Below, in pieces: positions 1-9,403 of a DNA stretch of 61,225 bases. The stretch's first letter is position 1. Each line of letters opens with the position of its first letter. Both the position numbers and the translations under genes were made by a program. The DNA is from Halomonas ramblicola (GTDB taxonomy: Bacteria > Pseudomonadota > Gammaproteobacteria > Pseudomonadales > Halomonadaceae): contig NZ_JAUFPL010000032.1 of the NCBI RefSeq assembly GCF_030409215.1, positions 1 to 61,225 on the forward strand. The letters are read 5' to 3'. The notes under the pieces were generated by a model that saw only the letters and a program-made list of their open reading frames with translations, was not told the origin of the DNA and ran no database searches.

Positions 1-101
1 CGACAAGCGCCCACATGAATTACCTGATCGATTGTTAAAGAGCGTCTCGCTGGCCGTCGTGCCGCCGAAGCGACCTCGCCGGCGCCCTGCGAGGAAGGCG
101 T
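1..101 (-). promoter_or_regulatory. rRNA operon leader with boxA antitermination site
   Basis: Read on the minus strand, this stretch matches the conserved 16S rRNA leader of gammaproteobacteria. The boxA core GCTCTTTAACAA (32-43) is followed by sequence close to the E. coli rrn leader, which ends in a GTGGGCGCTTG-type block just before mature 16S. The 16S gene should therefore start just left of position 1 and run out of the window. boxA recruits the NusB/S10 antitermination complex so that rRNA transcription resists Rho; that is family knowledge. The motif is seen directly, whereas the presence of 16S is inferred. Confidence 0.85.
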
Positions 102-129
102 ATTTTACGTGATCGGCGCCGACTGTCAA
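102..129 (-). promoter_or_regulatory. rRNA operon promoter P2
   Basis: On the minus strand a perfect -35 TTGACA (124-129) is separated by 16 bp from a -10 TAAAAT (102-107). It lies about 60 bp upstream of boxA. The downstream proximal rRNA promoter is expected in this position. Confidence 0.75.
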
Positions 130-243
130 CCGCGTTCTTTCCGCGTGGCGACGCGTCTCGAAAGACCCTTGCCGTTGACCCGACTCGCCGCCTCAGCGAC
201 CGCCGATAGAGCCCTCAGCGGGTCTCTGTAGCGAGTGGAGCGC

Positions 244-271
244 ATTCTACCGAATCCGCCGCGCCTGTCAA
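244..271 (-). promoter_or_regulatory. rRNA operon promoter P1
   Basis: On the minus strand a perfect -35 TTGACA (266-271) lies 16 bp from a -10 TAGAAT (244-249). A GC-rich discriminator (GCGCTCC) follows, as expected of a stringently controlled, DksA/ppGpp-sensitive rRNA promoter. It lies about 140 bp upstream of P2, giving the tandem P1-P2 arrangement typical of rrn operons. Confidence 0.75.
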
Positions 272-463
272 CCGAGCCCTTTCGACACGCTCCGAAAAAC
301 CTCAGACAGAACAAGCACTTCTGCCACTCTCCACCGCTGGCAACGTGGCCCGTCGCCGGCAGCGGATGCGTACTTTACGGATTTCCCCGGGGCCTCGCAA
401 GCCCTTTCGGGAAAAAGTCTCGGAGCGATGGCGACGGCGAGACTCCAGGACGCCCGCCAGCCT

Positions 464-497
464 ATCCACAACCGCTCGGCAAAGCACGGTTGTGGAT
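464..497. repeat. inverted repeat with DnaA-box-like arms
   Basis: An 11-bp perfect inverted repeat, ATCCACAACCG (464-474) and CGGTTGTGGAT (487-497), has a 12-nt loop. Each arm lies within a 9-mer one mismatch from the DnaA box TTATCCACA (CTATCCACA at 462-470, and its counterpart on the other arm). It sits between the rrn promoters and the end of tyrS. No T-tract follows on either strand, so it is not a clear terminator. The rest of 272-581 shows no gene. Confidence 0.5.
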
Positions 498-523
498 GAA
501 TCGCCCCATCCACTGCAGACGAC

Positions 524-546
524 AACGCCCGCACGAGGCGGGCGTT
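524..546 (-). terminator. hairpin after tyrS
   Basis: A 9-bp perfect stem, AACGCCCGC / GCGGGCGTT with loop ACGAG, starts 36 bp past the tyrS stop codon on the minus strand. The following U-tract is weak, so intrinsic termination is likely but not certain. Confidence 0.5.
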
Positions 547-581
547 GGTGGAGCAACTGACTCGTCATCGGTCGGTCGACG

Positions 582-1781
582 TCAGCACAGGGTCACCCGG
601 GCATAGCGCTTCTTGCCGGCCTGGATGACATAGCTATCGCCGGTTGCCAGCATATGGTCGCGCTGGACCACCTCGCCATCGACCTTGACCCGACCATTGC
701 CGAGCATGTCCTTGGCCTGGGCGCTGTTCTTGGTGAGGCCGGAGCGGTTGAGCACGGCGGCGATGGGTGCCTGGGCACTGCCCTCGAAGTCGACCTCCAC
801 CTCGGGCAGGTCCTCCGGCAACTCGCCCTCGGCCAGCTGATTGCCGGCGGACTTGTGGGCGTTGGCGGCGGCTTCCTCGCCGTGGTAGCGGGCGATCAGC
901 TCGCGGGCCAGGACCATCTTGATATCGCGAGGATTGGCGCCGGCCTCGACATCACGCTTGAGGGCCTCGATCTCCTCGTTGGGCTTCAGCGAGAGCAGCT
1001 CGAAGTAGCGCCACATCAGGCTGTCGGGCATGGAGACCAGCTTGTTGAACATGGTGCCCGGGGTCTCATCCACGCCGACGTAGTTGCCCAGCGACTTGGA
1101 CATCTTCTGCACGCCGTCGAGCCCCTCCAGCAGGGGCATGGTGATCACCACCTGGGGGGCCTGGCCATAGTGCTTCTGGACCTCGCGCCCCATCAGCAAG
1201 TTGAACTTCTGGTCGGTACCGCCCAATTCGATGTCGGCGTCGAGGGCCACGGAGTCGTAGCCCTGCACCAGGGGGTAGAGAAACTCGTGGATGGAGATCG
1301 ACTGCCCGGCCTCGTAGCGCTTCTCGAAGTCGTCGCGCTCGAGCATGCGCGCCACGGTACTCTGGGCGGCCAGCTCGATCATGCGGGCGGCGGAGAGCTC
1401 GCCGAACCACTCGGAGTTGAAGCGCACCTCGGTCTTCTCGGGATCGAGGATCTTGAACACCTGCGCCTTGTAGGTCTCGGCGTTGGCGCGCACCTCCTCC
1501 TCGGTGAGCGGCTTGCGGGTGACGTTCTTGCCGGTAGGGTCGCCGATACGCCCGGTGAAGTCGCCGATCAGGAAGATCACCTCGTGGCCGAGGTCCTGGA
1601 ACTGGCGCATCTTGGTCAACAGCACGCTGTGGCCCAGATGCAGGTCGGGCGCCGTGGGATCGAAACCCGCCTTGATACGCAGCCGGCGTCCGGACTCCAG
1701 CTTCTCGACCAGCTCATCCTCCAGCAGGATCTCGTAGGTGCCCCGCTTCAGCAGCGCCAGCGCGCTCGCCACATCGCTCAT
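582..1781 (-). CDS. tyrS: tyrosyl-tRNA synthetase
   Basis: Class I aminoacyl-tRNA synthetase that charges tRNA-Tyr with tyrosine in the cytoplasm. The 399-aa protein has the HIGH-type motif HLGH (residues 48-51) after the [12 protein letters not shown] block, the KMSKS signature (226-230), and a C-terminal S4-like RNA-binding domain (about 335-399). The [12 protein letters not shown] form is that of the TyrZ-like (type 2) bacterial TyrRS. The start is ATG, preceded by a GGAG Shine-Dalgarno site. It is divergent from anmK and lies between that gene and an rRNA operon. It has the usual length and no anomaly. Confidence 0.95.
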   Translation of the reverse strand: MSDVASALALLKRGTYEILLEDELVEKLESGRRLRIKAGFDPTAPDLHLGHSVLLTKMRQFQDLGHEVIFLIGDFTGRIGDPTGKNVTRKPLTEEEVRANAETYKAQVFKILDPEKTEVRFNSEWFGELSAARMIELAAQSTVARMLERDDFEKRYEAGQSISIHEFLYPLVQGYDSVALDADIELGGTDQKFNLLMGREVQKHYGQAPQVVITMPLLEGLDGVQKMSKSLGNYVGVDETPGTMFNKLVSMPDSLMWRYFELLSLKPNEEIEALKRDVEAGANPRDIKMVLARELIARYHGEEAAANAHKSAGNQLAEGELPEDLPEVEVDFEGSAQAPIAAVLNRSGLTKNSAQAKDMLGNGRVKVDGEVVQRDHMLATGDSYVIQAGKKRYARVTLC

Positions 1782-1891
1782 CGTCTCCTACTCCATCAAT
1801 ACGCTTGCCCGGGCCACACGCCCATCGAATGGGGCAGGATGGTAGCATGACTCGACCGCGGGCGGTGATGCCCCACTATCCGGAGAGCGAC

Positions 1892-3022
1892 ATGTCCCTG
1901 TTCATCGGCCTGATGTCCGGCACCAGCCTGGATGGCGTCGACGCCGCCCTGGTGGAAATCGACGACGACGCCACGCCACGCCTGGTCGCCACCCATGCCG
2001 AACCCATGCCGGCGCCCCTGCGCGAGACGCTATGGCACCTCTGCCATGCCGACCGGGTCGCCTTCGCCGAGCTGGCCGACGCCGAGGACGCCTTCTGCCG
2101 CCTGCAGGCCGCGGCCGTGGAGGCGTTGCTGGCCGGCAGCGAAACGTCGCGCAGCTCGGTCATCGCCATCGGCAGCCATGGCCAGACCGTCGAGCATGCC
2201 CCGCTGGGCCACGCCGGCGGCCCCCCCTATACCCTGCAGCTCGACAACCCCAGCCTGCTGGCCGAACTCACCGGCATCACCGTGGTCGCTGACTTCCGCC
2301 GCCGCGACCTGGCGGCGGGGGGCCAGGCCGCCCCCCTGGCGCCGGTCTTCCACCAGGCACTGTTCCGCACCCCGGGCGAATGGCGCCTGGTGCTCAACCT
2401 GGGCGGCTTCGCCAACCTCACCCTGCTGCCGCCCACCGGGGATGCCCGCGAGCCGCTGGGGTTCGATGCCGGCCCGGCCAACGCCCTGCTGGATGCCTGG
2501 CACGCCCGGCACCGGGGCGGTCCCTTCGACGCCGACGGCGCCTGGGCGGCCTCGGGGCGGGTCGACGAGGCGCTGCTCGAGCGGATGCTGGCCGACCCCT
2601 TCTTCCACCGGCCGCCGCCGCGCAGCACCGGCCGCGAGCACTTCCATCTCGGCTGGCTGGAGCGGCAGCTGACGGGAAGGGAACGGGCGGAGGACGTCCA
2701 GGCCACCCTGGCGGAGCTGACCGCGACGAGCATCACCCTGGCGGTGGAGATGGCCCGCGAGCGCCTGCAGGCGCCACCGCCGGAGCGGCTGCTGCCCTGC
2801 GGCGGCGGCGCCCACAACCGCGACCTGCTGGCGCGACTGGCCCGGCGCCAGCCGGAGGCGACACTCATCGACAGCGCGGAACAGGGCTGGCCGGCCGACT
2901 GGCTGGAGGCCGGCGCCTTCGCCTGGCTGGCCCGGCGCCGCCTGGCCGACCTGCCGGGCAACCTGCCCGCGGTGACCGGCGCCGCCGGCCCGCGGGTGCT
3001 GGGGGGCGTCTACGCCCCCTGA
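1892..3022 (+). CDS. anmK: anhydro-N-acetylmuramic acid kinase
   Basis: Phosphorylates 1,6-anhydro-MurNAc, released during cell-wall turnover, to MurNAc-6-phosphate, so it belongs to peptidoglycan recycling. The protein opens with the family signature GLMSGTSLDG and contains the internal ATP-site blocks LVLNLGGFANLT and FDAGPANALLDAW, plus the C-terminal PCGGGAHN motif. From the ATG at 1892 it is 376 aa, close to the usual roughly 370. The frame is open upstream to 1805, but 1892 is chosen because GGAG at 1882-1885 precedes it and the family begins at this MSLFIGLMSG position. It is divergent from tyrS, and its end nearly abuts pilU, which reads the other way. Confidence 0.93.
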   Translation: MSLFIGLMSGTSLDGVDAALVEIDDDATPRLVATHAEPMPAPLRETLWHLCHADRVAFAELADAEDAFCRLQAAAVEALLAGSETSRSSVIAIGSHGQTVEHAPLGHAGGPPYTLQLDNPSLLAELTGITVVADFRRRDLAAGGQAAPLAPVFHQALFRTPGEWRLVLNLGGFANLTLLPPTGDAREPLGFDAGPANALLDAWHARHRGGPFDADGAWAASGRVDEALLERMLADPFFHRPPPRSTGREHFHLGWLERQLTGRERAEDVQATLAELTATSITLAVEMARERLQAPPPERLLPCGGGAHNRDLLARLARRQPEATLIDSAEQGWPADWLEAGAFAWLARRRLADLPGNLPAVTGAAGPRVLGGVYAP

Positions 3023-3028
3023 GGGGGT

Positions 3029-4171
3029 TCAGAAGTCGTCGTCGCGCTTCAGCGAGAACTGGGTCGCCGCGTGATGGGCCTGGGACACCCCCTCGCCGTC
3101 GCCACCACCGTACTTGATCATCATACGCAGGTCGTTGGCCGAGTCGGCGTGTACCAGCGCCACCTCCTCGGTGATCCGGCCCGCCCTGAAGAGGTCGTAG
3201 AGTGCCTGGTCGAAGGTCTGCATGCCCTGATCCCGCGAACGCGTCATGACATTCTTGATCTCGCTGACCTCGCCCTTGCGCACCAGGTCGCCGATCAGCG
3301 GCGACTTGAGCATGATCTCGATGGCCGGGCAGCGCCCGCCATCCACCGTGGGCAGCAGCTGCTGGGCGACGATGGCGCGCAGGTTGAGCGACAGGTCGAG
3401 CCATACCTGGGCATGCCGCTCCATGGGAAAGAAGTTGATGATGCGATCCAGCGCCTGGTTGGCGTTGTTGGCGTGCAGGGTCGCCAGGCAGAGGTGGCCG
3501 GTCTCGGCGAAGGTCAGGGCGTGCTCCATGGTCTCGCGGGTGCGGATCTCGCCGATCAGGATCACGTCCGGCGCCTGGCGCAGGGTGTTCTTCAGCGCCA
3601 CCTCGAAGGACTCGGTGTCGATGCCCACTTCGCGCTGGTTGACGATTGCCTTCTTGTGCGGATGCACGTACTCGATGGGATCCTCGACGCTGATGATGTG
3701 CCCGCCCAGGGTCTCGTTGCGCTGCTGGATCATCGACGCCAGGGTGGTCGACTTGCCGGTACCGGTACCGCCCACCACGAACACCAGGCCGCGCTTGATG
3801 TTGGCCAGCTCGCCCAGCACCGGGGGCAGGGAGAGTTCCTCCAGGTGGGGGATCTCGAAGGCGATCCGCCGGATCACCATGGCCTTCTGGTTGCGCTGCT
3901 GGAAGGCGCTGACGCGGAAGCGCCCCTTGCCCTTGAGGCTGAGCGCGAAGTTGGCCTCGCTCTCGGCCTGGAAGCGCGCCATCACCGCCTCGGGGATGGC
4001 GGCATTGACCAGCTCGCCGACCTGCGCCTCGTTGAGCCCCTGGTCGCCCATCGGCGTCAGCCGGCCGGCCATCTTCAGGCTCGGGGGGGCACCCACCGAG
4101 ATCAGCAGATCCGAGGCGTCCTTCTGCACCATGATGTCCAGCAATTGATTGAGCCACTCTTGTGCCGTCAT
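3029..4171 (-). CDS. pilU: type IV pilus retraction ATPase PilU
   Basis: Secretion-type hexameric ATPase that helps PilT retract type IV pili. The 380-aa protein has an N-terminal PAS-like domain and a RecA-like ATPase core with Walker A GGTGTGKST (134-142), the acidic (Asp) box around VEDPIEYVH, Walker B VILIGEIRTRET and the His box GHLCLATLHANNA. The opening (MTAQEWLNQLLDIMVQKDASDL) and the acidic tail distinguish PilU from PilT. It lies 24 bp downstream of pilT, so the two probably form an operon, as in pseudomonads. No pilin or PilB gene is in the window. Confidence 0.93.
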   Translation of the reverse strand: MTAQEWLNQLLDIMVQKDASDLLISVGAPPSLKMAGRLTPMGDQGLNEAQVGELVNAAIPEAVMARFQAESEANFALSLKGKGRFRVSAFQQRNQKAMVIRRIAFEIPHLEELSLPPVLGELANIKRGLVFVVGGTGTGKSTTLASMIQQRNETLGGHIISVEDPIEYVHPHKKAIVNQREVGIDTESFEVALKNTLRQAPDVILIGEIRTRETMEHALTFAETGHLCLATLHANNANQALDRIINFFPMERHAQVWLDLSLNLRAIVAQQLLPTVDGGRCPAIEIMLKSPLIGDLVRKGEVSEIKNVMTRSRDQGMQTFDQALYDLFRAGRITEEVALVHADSANDLRMMIKYGGGDGEGVSQAHHAATQFSLKRDDDF

Positions 4172-4195
4172 GTCCCTGCTCCTGTCACGGTTCTC

Positions 4196-5224
4196 TTAGA
4201 TCGCGCCCTTGGCCTTGGCCTGTGCCTCGTCGCGGGCCACCGCGTTGTCGGCCACCAGCTTGGCCAGCGAGGCGTCGAGGGTCTGCATGCCCAGGTTGCC
4301 GCCGGTTTGGATCGCCGAGTAGATCTGCGCCACCTTGTCCTCGCGGATCAGGTTGCGCACCGCCGCGGTGGCGATGAGGATCTCGTGGGCCGCCACGCGC
4401 CCGCCGCCCATGCGCTTGAGCAGCGTCTGGGAGATCACCGCCTGCAGCGACTCGGAAAGCATCGAGCGCACCATCGCCTTCTCCTCCCCGGGGAAGACGT
4501 CGATGATCCGGTCGATGGTCTTGGCCGCGGAGGTGGTGTGCAGGGTACCGAACACCAGGTGGCCGGTCTCGGCGGCGGTGAGCGCCAGGCGGATGGTCTC
4601 GAGGTCGCGCAGCTCGCCGACCAGGATGACGTCCGGGTCCTCGCGCAGGGCACTGCGCAGCGCCGGCGCGAAGCCATGGGTATCGCGATGCACCTCGCGC
4701 TGGTTGATCAGGCAGCGCTTGCTGCGGTGGACGAACTCCACCGGATCCTCGATGGTCAGGATGTGCTCGTAGCGATTGTCGTTGATGTAGTCGATCATCG
4801 CCGCGAGCGTGGTGCTCTTGCCCGAGCCGGTGGGGCCGGTAACCAGCACCAGGCCGCGCGGCAGCATGGAGAGCTGGCGGAACACCTGCCCCAGACCCAG
4901 GTCCTCGAGGGCCAGCACCTCGGAGGGAATGGTGCGGAATACCGCGCCGGCGCCGCGGGCATGGTTGAAGGCGTTGACGCGGAAGCGCGAGATCCCCGGT
5001 ACCTCGAAGGAGAAGTCGGTCTCGAAGAACTCCTCGTAGTCCCGGCGCTGCCGGTCGGCCATGATGTCGTAGATCAGCTTGCGGACCTCGCGGTCCTCCA
5101 TGGACGGCACGTTGAGGCGACGGATGTCGCCATCGACGCGGATCATCGGCGGCAGCCCCGCCGAGAGGTGGAGGTCGGAGGCTTTCTGTTTTGCCGAGAA
5201 CGCCAGCAGTTCGGTAATATCCAT
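4196..5224 (-). CDS. pilT: type IV pilus retraction ATPase PilT
   Basis: Motor ATPase that depolymerises type IV pili for twitching motility. The 342-aa protein starts MDITELLAFSAKQKASDLHLS, exactly as family members do. It carries Walker A GPTGSGKST (130-138), the Asp box IEDPVEFVH, Walker B VILVGELRDLET, the His box HLVFGTLHTTSA and the conserved C-terminal AIRNLIRE-type helix (AVRNLIRED). The frame is open to 5326, but the start at 5222-5224 fits the family and follows a GGGAG-containing leader. It is first in pilT-pilU and divergent from yggS, the classic pseudomonad arrangement. Confidence 0.95.
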   Translation of the reverse strand: MDITELLAFSAKQKASDLHLSAGLPPMIRVDGDIRRLNVPSMEDREVRKLIYDIMADRQRRDYEEFFETDFSFEVPGISRFRVNAFNHARGAGAVFRTIPSEVLALEDLGLGQVFRQLSMLPRGLVLVTGPTGSGKSTTLAAMIDYINDNRYEHILTIEDPVEFVHRSKRCLINQREVHRDTHGFAPALRSALREDPDVILVGELRDLETIRLALTAAETGHLVFGTLHTTSAAKTIDRIIDVFPGEEKAMVRSMLSESLQAVISQTLLKRMGGGRVAAHEILIATAAVRNLIREDKVAQIYSAIQTGGNLGMQTLDASLAKLVADNAVARDEAQAKAKGAI

Positions 5225-5286
5225 GCGATTTCCCTGCTCCCGGTGGTGGTACGCGTTGTGATGACCAGTATGACAGACCTTGCGAC

Positions 5287-5994
5287 ATGACGACCCTGGT
5301 ACTTTTCGACTCCCTGGTCGCCGCACGCCGCCGGCTGGACGCGGCCCTGGCCGCCGCCGGGCGCCCGGCCGGCGAGGCGCGCCTGCTGGCGGTCAGCAAG
5401 ACCAAGCCGGCGGCACTGATCCGCGAGGCCTGGCACCTGGGCCAGCGCGACTTCGGCGAGAACTACGTCCAGGAGGCCCTGGACAAGCAGGCCGACCTGG
5501 CCGACCTGGCGGGCATCGCCTGGCATTTCATCGGCCCGCTGCAATCCAACAAGACCCGCGACGTGGCCGAGCACTTCGCCTGGGTACACAGCGTAGACCG
5601 CGAGAAGATCGCCCGGCGTCTCAACGATCAACGCCCCGCGGCGCTCGGCCCACTCGACGTCTGCCTGCAGGTCAACATCAGCGCCGAGAGTTCGAAGTCG
5701 GGGGTGAGCCTCGACGACCTGCCGACCCTGGCCGAGGCGGTGCTGGACATGCCGCAGCTGCGCCTGCGCGGCCTGATGGCGATCCCCGCCCCGGCCGAGG
5801 GGCTCGCCGCCCAGCGCGCCCCCTTCGCCCGGCTGCGCCGGGCCCTGGAGGGACTGCGCGAGCGCTTCCCGGAAGCGCCGCTGGACACCCTCTCCATGGG
5901 CATGACCGCCGACCTGGAGGCCGCCGTGCTGGAGGGCGCCACCCTGGTCCGCCTGGGTACCGCCATCTTCGGGGAGCGCACCGCCAAGCACTGA
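5287..5994 (+). CDS. yggS: YggS family PLP homeostasis protein
   Basis: Pyridoxal-phosphate-binding protein (PLPBP family, alanine-racemase-like TIM barrel). It buffers cellular PLP and affects amino-acid and keto-acid pools; no enzyme reaction is established for the family. The 235-aa protein shows the PLP-lysine block LLAVSKTKPA near residue 36, the FGENYVQEA motif, WHFIGPLQSNK and the phosphate-binding end SMGMTADLEAAV...GTAIFG. It is divergent from pilT, with only 62 bp between them, and heads a yggS-proC-yggT cluster. No strong ribosome site is visible before the ATG. Confidence 0.93.
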   Translation: MTTLVLFDSLVAARRRLDAALAAAGRPAGEARLLAVSKTKPAALIREAWHLGQRDFGENYVQEALDKQADLADLAGIAWHFIGPLQSNKTRDVAEHFAWVHSVDREKIARRLNDQRPAALGPLDVCLQVNISAESSKSGVSLDDLPTLAEAVLDMPQLRLRGLMAIPAPAEGLAAQRAPFARLRRALEGLRERFPEAPLDTLSMGMTADLEAAVLEGATLVRLGTAIFGERTAKH

Positions 5995-6066
5995 GCACCG
6001 GAACCAGGACAGCCACCGGGACCGGCACCGGCCCCGTTCAAGTCGACCGACACAGGACCACATCGC

Positions 6067-6891
6067 ATGGCTACCAGAGTCACCTTCATCGGCGCCGGCA
6101 ACATGGCCAGCGCCATCATCGGCGGAATGCTCGAGAGCGGCTTCGCCGCCGATGACGTCACCGCCACCTCACCCAGCGACGAGATGCTGGCCCCGGTCCG
6201 CGAGCGGCTCGGCATCCACACCAGCACCGACAACGCCACCGCCGTCGCCGCGGCCGACGTGGTGGTGCTGGCGGTCAAGCCCCAGATCATGCGCCAGGTG
6301 TGCGAGGGCCTGCGCGACGCCGTCCAGGCGCGCCGCCCGCTGATCGTCTCGGTGGCCGCCGGCCTGCCGGCCGATACCCTCGAGCAGTGGCTGGGCGGCG
6401 ACCTGCCGGTGGTGCGCTGCATGCCCAACACCCCCTCCCTGGTGGGTGCCGGTGCCGCCGGCCTGTTCGCCAACCCGAGGGTCAGCGAGGCACAGCGCCG
6501 CCTGGCCACCGAGCTGATGGAGGCGGTGGGCCTGGTGGAATGGGTCGAGGACGAGGCCCTGCTGGAGGCCGTCACCGCCGTCTCCGGCAGCGCCCCCGCT
6601 TACTTCTTCCTGATGTTCGAGGCCATGGAGGAGGCCGGCACCCGCCTGGGCCTGCCCGCCGACACCGCCCGGCGCCTGGCCATGCAGACCGCCTTCGGCG
6701 CGGCCAAGATGGCCCTGGCCAGCGACACGCCGCCGGCGGAGCTCAAGCGCAACGTCATGTCCCCCGGCGGCACCACCGAGCGCGCCATCGAACACCTGGA
6801 GCAGGCCGGCCTGCGCCGCCTCATGGCCGAGGCCATGGATGCCTGCGCGGCCCGTGCCCGGGAGATGGCCGACGAGCTCGGCAAGGGCTGA
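6067..6891 (+). CDS. proC: pyrroline-5-carboxylate reductase
   Basis: Last step of proline synthesis: NAD(P)H-dependent reduction of 1-pyrroline-5-carboxylate to proline. The 274-aa protein has an N-terminal Rossmann site FIGAGNMASAIIGG (about 5-18), the VLAVKPQ strand, the MPNTPSLVGAG loop and the C-terminal dimerisation and substrate domain with VSGSAPAYFFLM and the signature SPGGTTERAI. Length is normal. It follows yggS by 72 bp and precedes yggT by 47 bp, in an arrangement conserved across gammaproteobacteria. Confidence 0.96.
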   Translation: MATRVTFIGAGNMASAIIGGMLESGFAADDVTATSPSDEMLAPVRERLGIHTSTDNATAVAAADVVVLAVKPQIMRQVCEGLRDAVQARRPLIVSVAAGLPADTLEQWLGGDLPVVRCMPNTPSLVGAGAAGLFANPRVSEAQRRLATELMEAVGLVEWVEDEALLEAVTAVSGSAPAYFFLMFEAMEEAGTRLGLPADTARRLAMQTAFGAAKMALASDTPPAELKRNVMSPGGTTERAIEHLEQAGLRRLMAEAMDACAARAREMADELGKG

Positions 6892-6938
6892 GCGGCACAC
6901 ACCAAGCGACTCTCAACCGATCCTGAGGAGGAGCCCAT

Positions 6939-7532
6939 ATGGGCAGCCAACTGGGCAGCGCCGGCCTGCTACTGGTCAACACCCTGATCAACATCTATCT
7001 CTTCCTGCTGATGCTGCGCTTCCTGCTGCAGGCATCGCGGGCCGACTACTACAACCCCATCAGCCAGTCCGTGGTGAAGATCACCCAGCCGGCGGTCCGC
7101 CCCTTCCAGGGCTTCCTCGGCCCGGTGATGGAACGCTTCGACCTGGCCACCCTGGCCACCGGCCTCGTGATCAAGGCGGTCAGTATCGTGATCATCCTGC
7201 AGGTCGCCGGCTTCGGCATGCCGCCCCTGGGCGGCGTGGCCATCGGCACGGTGGCGGCGCTGGCCAACGCCATCCTCAAGATCTACTTCTTCGCGCTGAT
7301 CGTGATGATCATCCTCAGCTGGGTGGCCCCCAACGCCAGTCACCCCGGCGCGCTGCTGGTGATGCAGCTGGTGGAGCCGATCATGGCCCCGGTGCGCAAG
7401 GTGATCCCGCCGCTGGGCATGATCGACCTGTCGCCCATCTTCGTCTTCATCGCCATCAGCATCATCGATGGTATCGTGGTGGGTTCGTTGACCCGCGCCG
7501 CCGGCATTTCCGGCGCCCTGGTGGGCCTCTGA
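6939..7532 (+). CDS. yggT: YggT family membrane protein
   Basis: Small inner-membrane protein of the YGGT family. The 197-aa product carries two YGGT repeats, each with two hydrophobic helices (about residues 10-30, 65-95, 100-125 and 160-195). The motif [16 protein letters not shown] leads into the first amphipathic segment. Function is poorly defined; members have been linked to osmotic tolerance and to membrane-protein organisation, so neither is claimed here. A good Shine-Dalgarno site (GAGGAG) precedes the ATG. It is third in yggS-proC-yggT, immediately before metX. Confidence 0.9.
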   Translation: MGSQLGSAGLLLVNTLINIYLFLLMLRFLLQASRADYYNPISQSVVKITQPAVRPFQGFLGPVMERFDLATLATGLVIKAVSIVIILQVAGFGMPPLGGVAIGTVAALANAILKIYFFALIVMIILSWVAPNASHPGALLVMQLVEPIMAPVRKVIPPLGMIDLSPIFVFIAISIIDGIVVGSLTRAAGISGALVGL

Positions 7533-7632
7533 CAGGAGCGGGCCTGCGGCACGAGATGGCCCTGACAGGCGGCGGCCGGTGCGACGGCCCCGCGACGGCT
7601 GGACAACGAGACGACTGGACACCGACATCCCC

Positions 7633-8790
7633 ATGCCCGAGCTACCCCCCGACTCGGTCGGCCTGGTGACGCCGCAGACGGTGCACTTCGACGATCCCCT
7701 GGCACTGGCCTGCGGCAGGACGCTGCCGGCCTATGACCTGGTCTACGAGACCTACGGCACCCTCAATGCCGAACGCTCCAATGCCGTGCTGATCTGCCAC
7801 GCCCTCTCCGGGCACCACCATGCCGCCGGCTACCACGGCGCCGAGGACCGCAAGCCGGGCTGGTGGGACGCCCATATCGGCCCCGGCAAGTCCATCGACA
7901 CCGAGCGTTTCTTCGTGGTCTCGCTCAACAACCTGGGCGGCTGCCACGGCAGCACCGGCCCCAACGCCGAGAACCCGGCGACCGGCCGCCTCTGGGGCCC
8001 CGACTTCCCGATGGTCACGGTGACCGACTGGGTGCACAGCCAGGCGCGGCTGGCCGACCGCCTGGGCATCGAACGCTTCGCCGCGGTGATCGGTGGCAGC
8101 CTGGGCGGCATGCAGGTCCTGCAGTGGACGCTCAGCTATCCCGAACGGATCGCCAACGCCGCGGTGATCGCCGCCACGCCCAAGCTCTCGGCCCAGAACA
8201 TCGCCTTCAACGAGGTGGCCCGCCAGGCCATCCGCTCCGACCCCGACTTCCACGACGGCTGGTATGCCGAGCACGACAAGGTGCCGCGCCGCGGGCTCAA
8301 GCTGGCGCGCATGGTCGGCCACATCACCTATCTCTCCGAAGACGCCATGGGCAGCAAGTTCGGCCGCGACCTGCGCACCAACGACTTCAACTTCGGCTAC
8401 GACGTGGAGTTCCAGGTGGAATCCTACCTGCGCTACCAGGGCGACACCTTCTCCACCTCCTTCGACGCCAACACCTACCTGCTGATGACCAAGGCACTGG
8501 ACTACTTCGACCCGGCCGCCATCCACGGCGGCGACCTGGCCAGTGCCCTGGCCCCGGCCGAGTGCCCCTTCCTGGTGGTCAGCTTCACCACCGACTGGCG
8601 CTTCCCGCCGTCGCGCTCCCGCGAACTGGTCGACGCCCTGATCCGCGCCGGCAAGCCGGTGAGTTTCGCCAACATCGACTCGCCCCACGGCCACGACGCC
8701 TTCCTGATGCCCGAGCCCCGCTATCAGGCGGTGTTCGCCGCCTTCATGTCGCGCGTGGGCCGGGACCTGGGCCTGGAGGAGCGGTCATGA
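7633..8790 (+). CDS. metX: homoserine O-acyltransferase
   Basis: Alpha/beta-hydrolase enzyme that acylates homoserine, using acetyl-CoA or succinyl-CoA, in methionine synthesis. The 385-aa protein has the nucleophile elbow [12 protein letters not shown], the oxyanion region ALSGHHH, and the Asp and His of the triad in [12 protein letters not shown] and [10 protein letters not shown]. Gammaproteobacterial members beside metW are often succinyl-specific (MetXS); the substrate cannot be settled by eye. The start at 7633 matches the family, though the frame is open to 7579. The stop codon overlaps the metW start (ATGA), implying translational coupling. Confidence 0.94.
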   Translation: MPELPPDSVGLVTPQTVHFDDPLALACGRTLPAYDLVYETYGTLNAERSNAVLICHALSGHHHAAGYHGAEDRKPGWWDAHIGPGKSIDTERFFVVSLNNLGGCHGSTGPNAENPATGRLWGPDFPMVTVTDWVHSQARLADRLGIERFAAVIGGSLGGMQVLQWTLSYPERIANAAVIAATPKLSAQNIAFNEVARQAIRSDPDFHDGWYAEHDKVPRRGLKLARMVGHITYLSEDAMGSKFGRDLRTNDFNFGYDVEFQVESYLRYQGDTFSTSFDANTYLLMTKALDYFDPAAIHGGDLASALAPAECPFLVVSFTTDWRFPPSRSRELVDALIRAGKPVSFANIDSPHGHDAFLMPEPRYQAVFAAFMSRVGRDLGLEERS

Positions 8791-9383
8791 TGCGTCCCGA
8801 CCTCAAGCTGATCCACGACTGGGTGCCCAAGGGTGCCCACATCCTCGACCTGGCCTGCGGCGACGGCACCCTGCTCGCCGCCCTGGCCCGCGACAAGGGC
8901 GTCACCGGCTACGGCCTGGAGATCGACCCCGAGGGCATCACCGCCTGCATCGCCAAGGGAGTCAACGTCATCGAGCAGAACCTCGACGAGGGCCTGGCCA
9001 ACTTCGACGACGACGCCTGCGACCTGGTGGTAATGACCCAGGCCCTGCAGGCGCTGCGCCGCCCCGACCGTATGCTCGACGAGATGCTGCGGGTGGCCGG
9101 GGAAGGCATCCTCACCTTCCCCAACTTCGCCTACTGGCGGCACCGCGCCTACCTGGGCTTCAAGGGCTACATGCCGGTCTCCAAGTCGCTGCCCCACGCC
9201 TGGTACGACACCCCCAACATCCACCTGTCGACCTTCAACGACTTTGAACAACTCTGTCGCGACAAGGGTCTGATCATCGTCGACCGGGCGGTGGGCATCG
9301 GCGACCACGAGGGCCACTGGACCTCGCGGCTGTGGCCCAACCTGTTCGGCGAGATCGCGATCTTCCGGGTCGCCCGCCGCTGA
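8787..9383 (+). CDS. metW: methionine biosynthesis protein MetW
   Basis: Partner of MetX in homoserine acylation; it has a SAM-methyltransferase fold, but its exact chemistry is not settled. The 198-aa protein contains the class I methyltransferase motif [16 protein letters not shown] and the characteristic [24 protein letters not shown] and [10 protein letters not shown] blocks. Its ATG sits in the ATGA overlap with the metX stop; a second in-frame ATG at 8790 is also possible. The next gene starts 20 bp downstream, so metX, metW and the following gene are probably co-transcribed. Confidence 0.93.
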   Translation: MMRPDLKLIHDWVPKGAHILDLACGDGTLLAALARDKGVTGYGLEIDPEGITACIAKGVNVIEQNLDEGLANFDDDACDLVVMTQALQALRRPDRMLDEMLRVAGEGILTFPNFAYWRHRAYLGFKGYMPVSKSLPHAWYDTPNIHLSTFNDFEQLCRDKGLIIVDRAVGIGDHEGHWTSRLWPNLFGEIAIFRVARR

Positions 9384-9403
9384 CCCGGCCACCGGCGAGA
9401 GGG

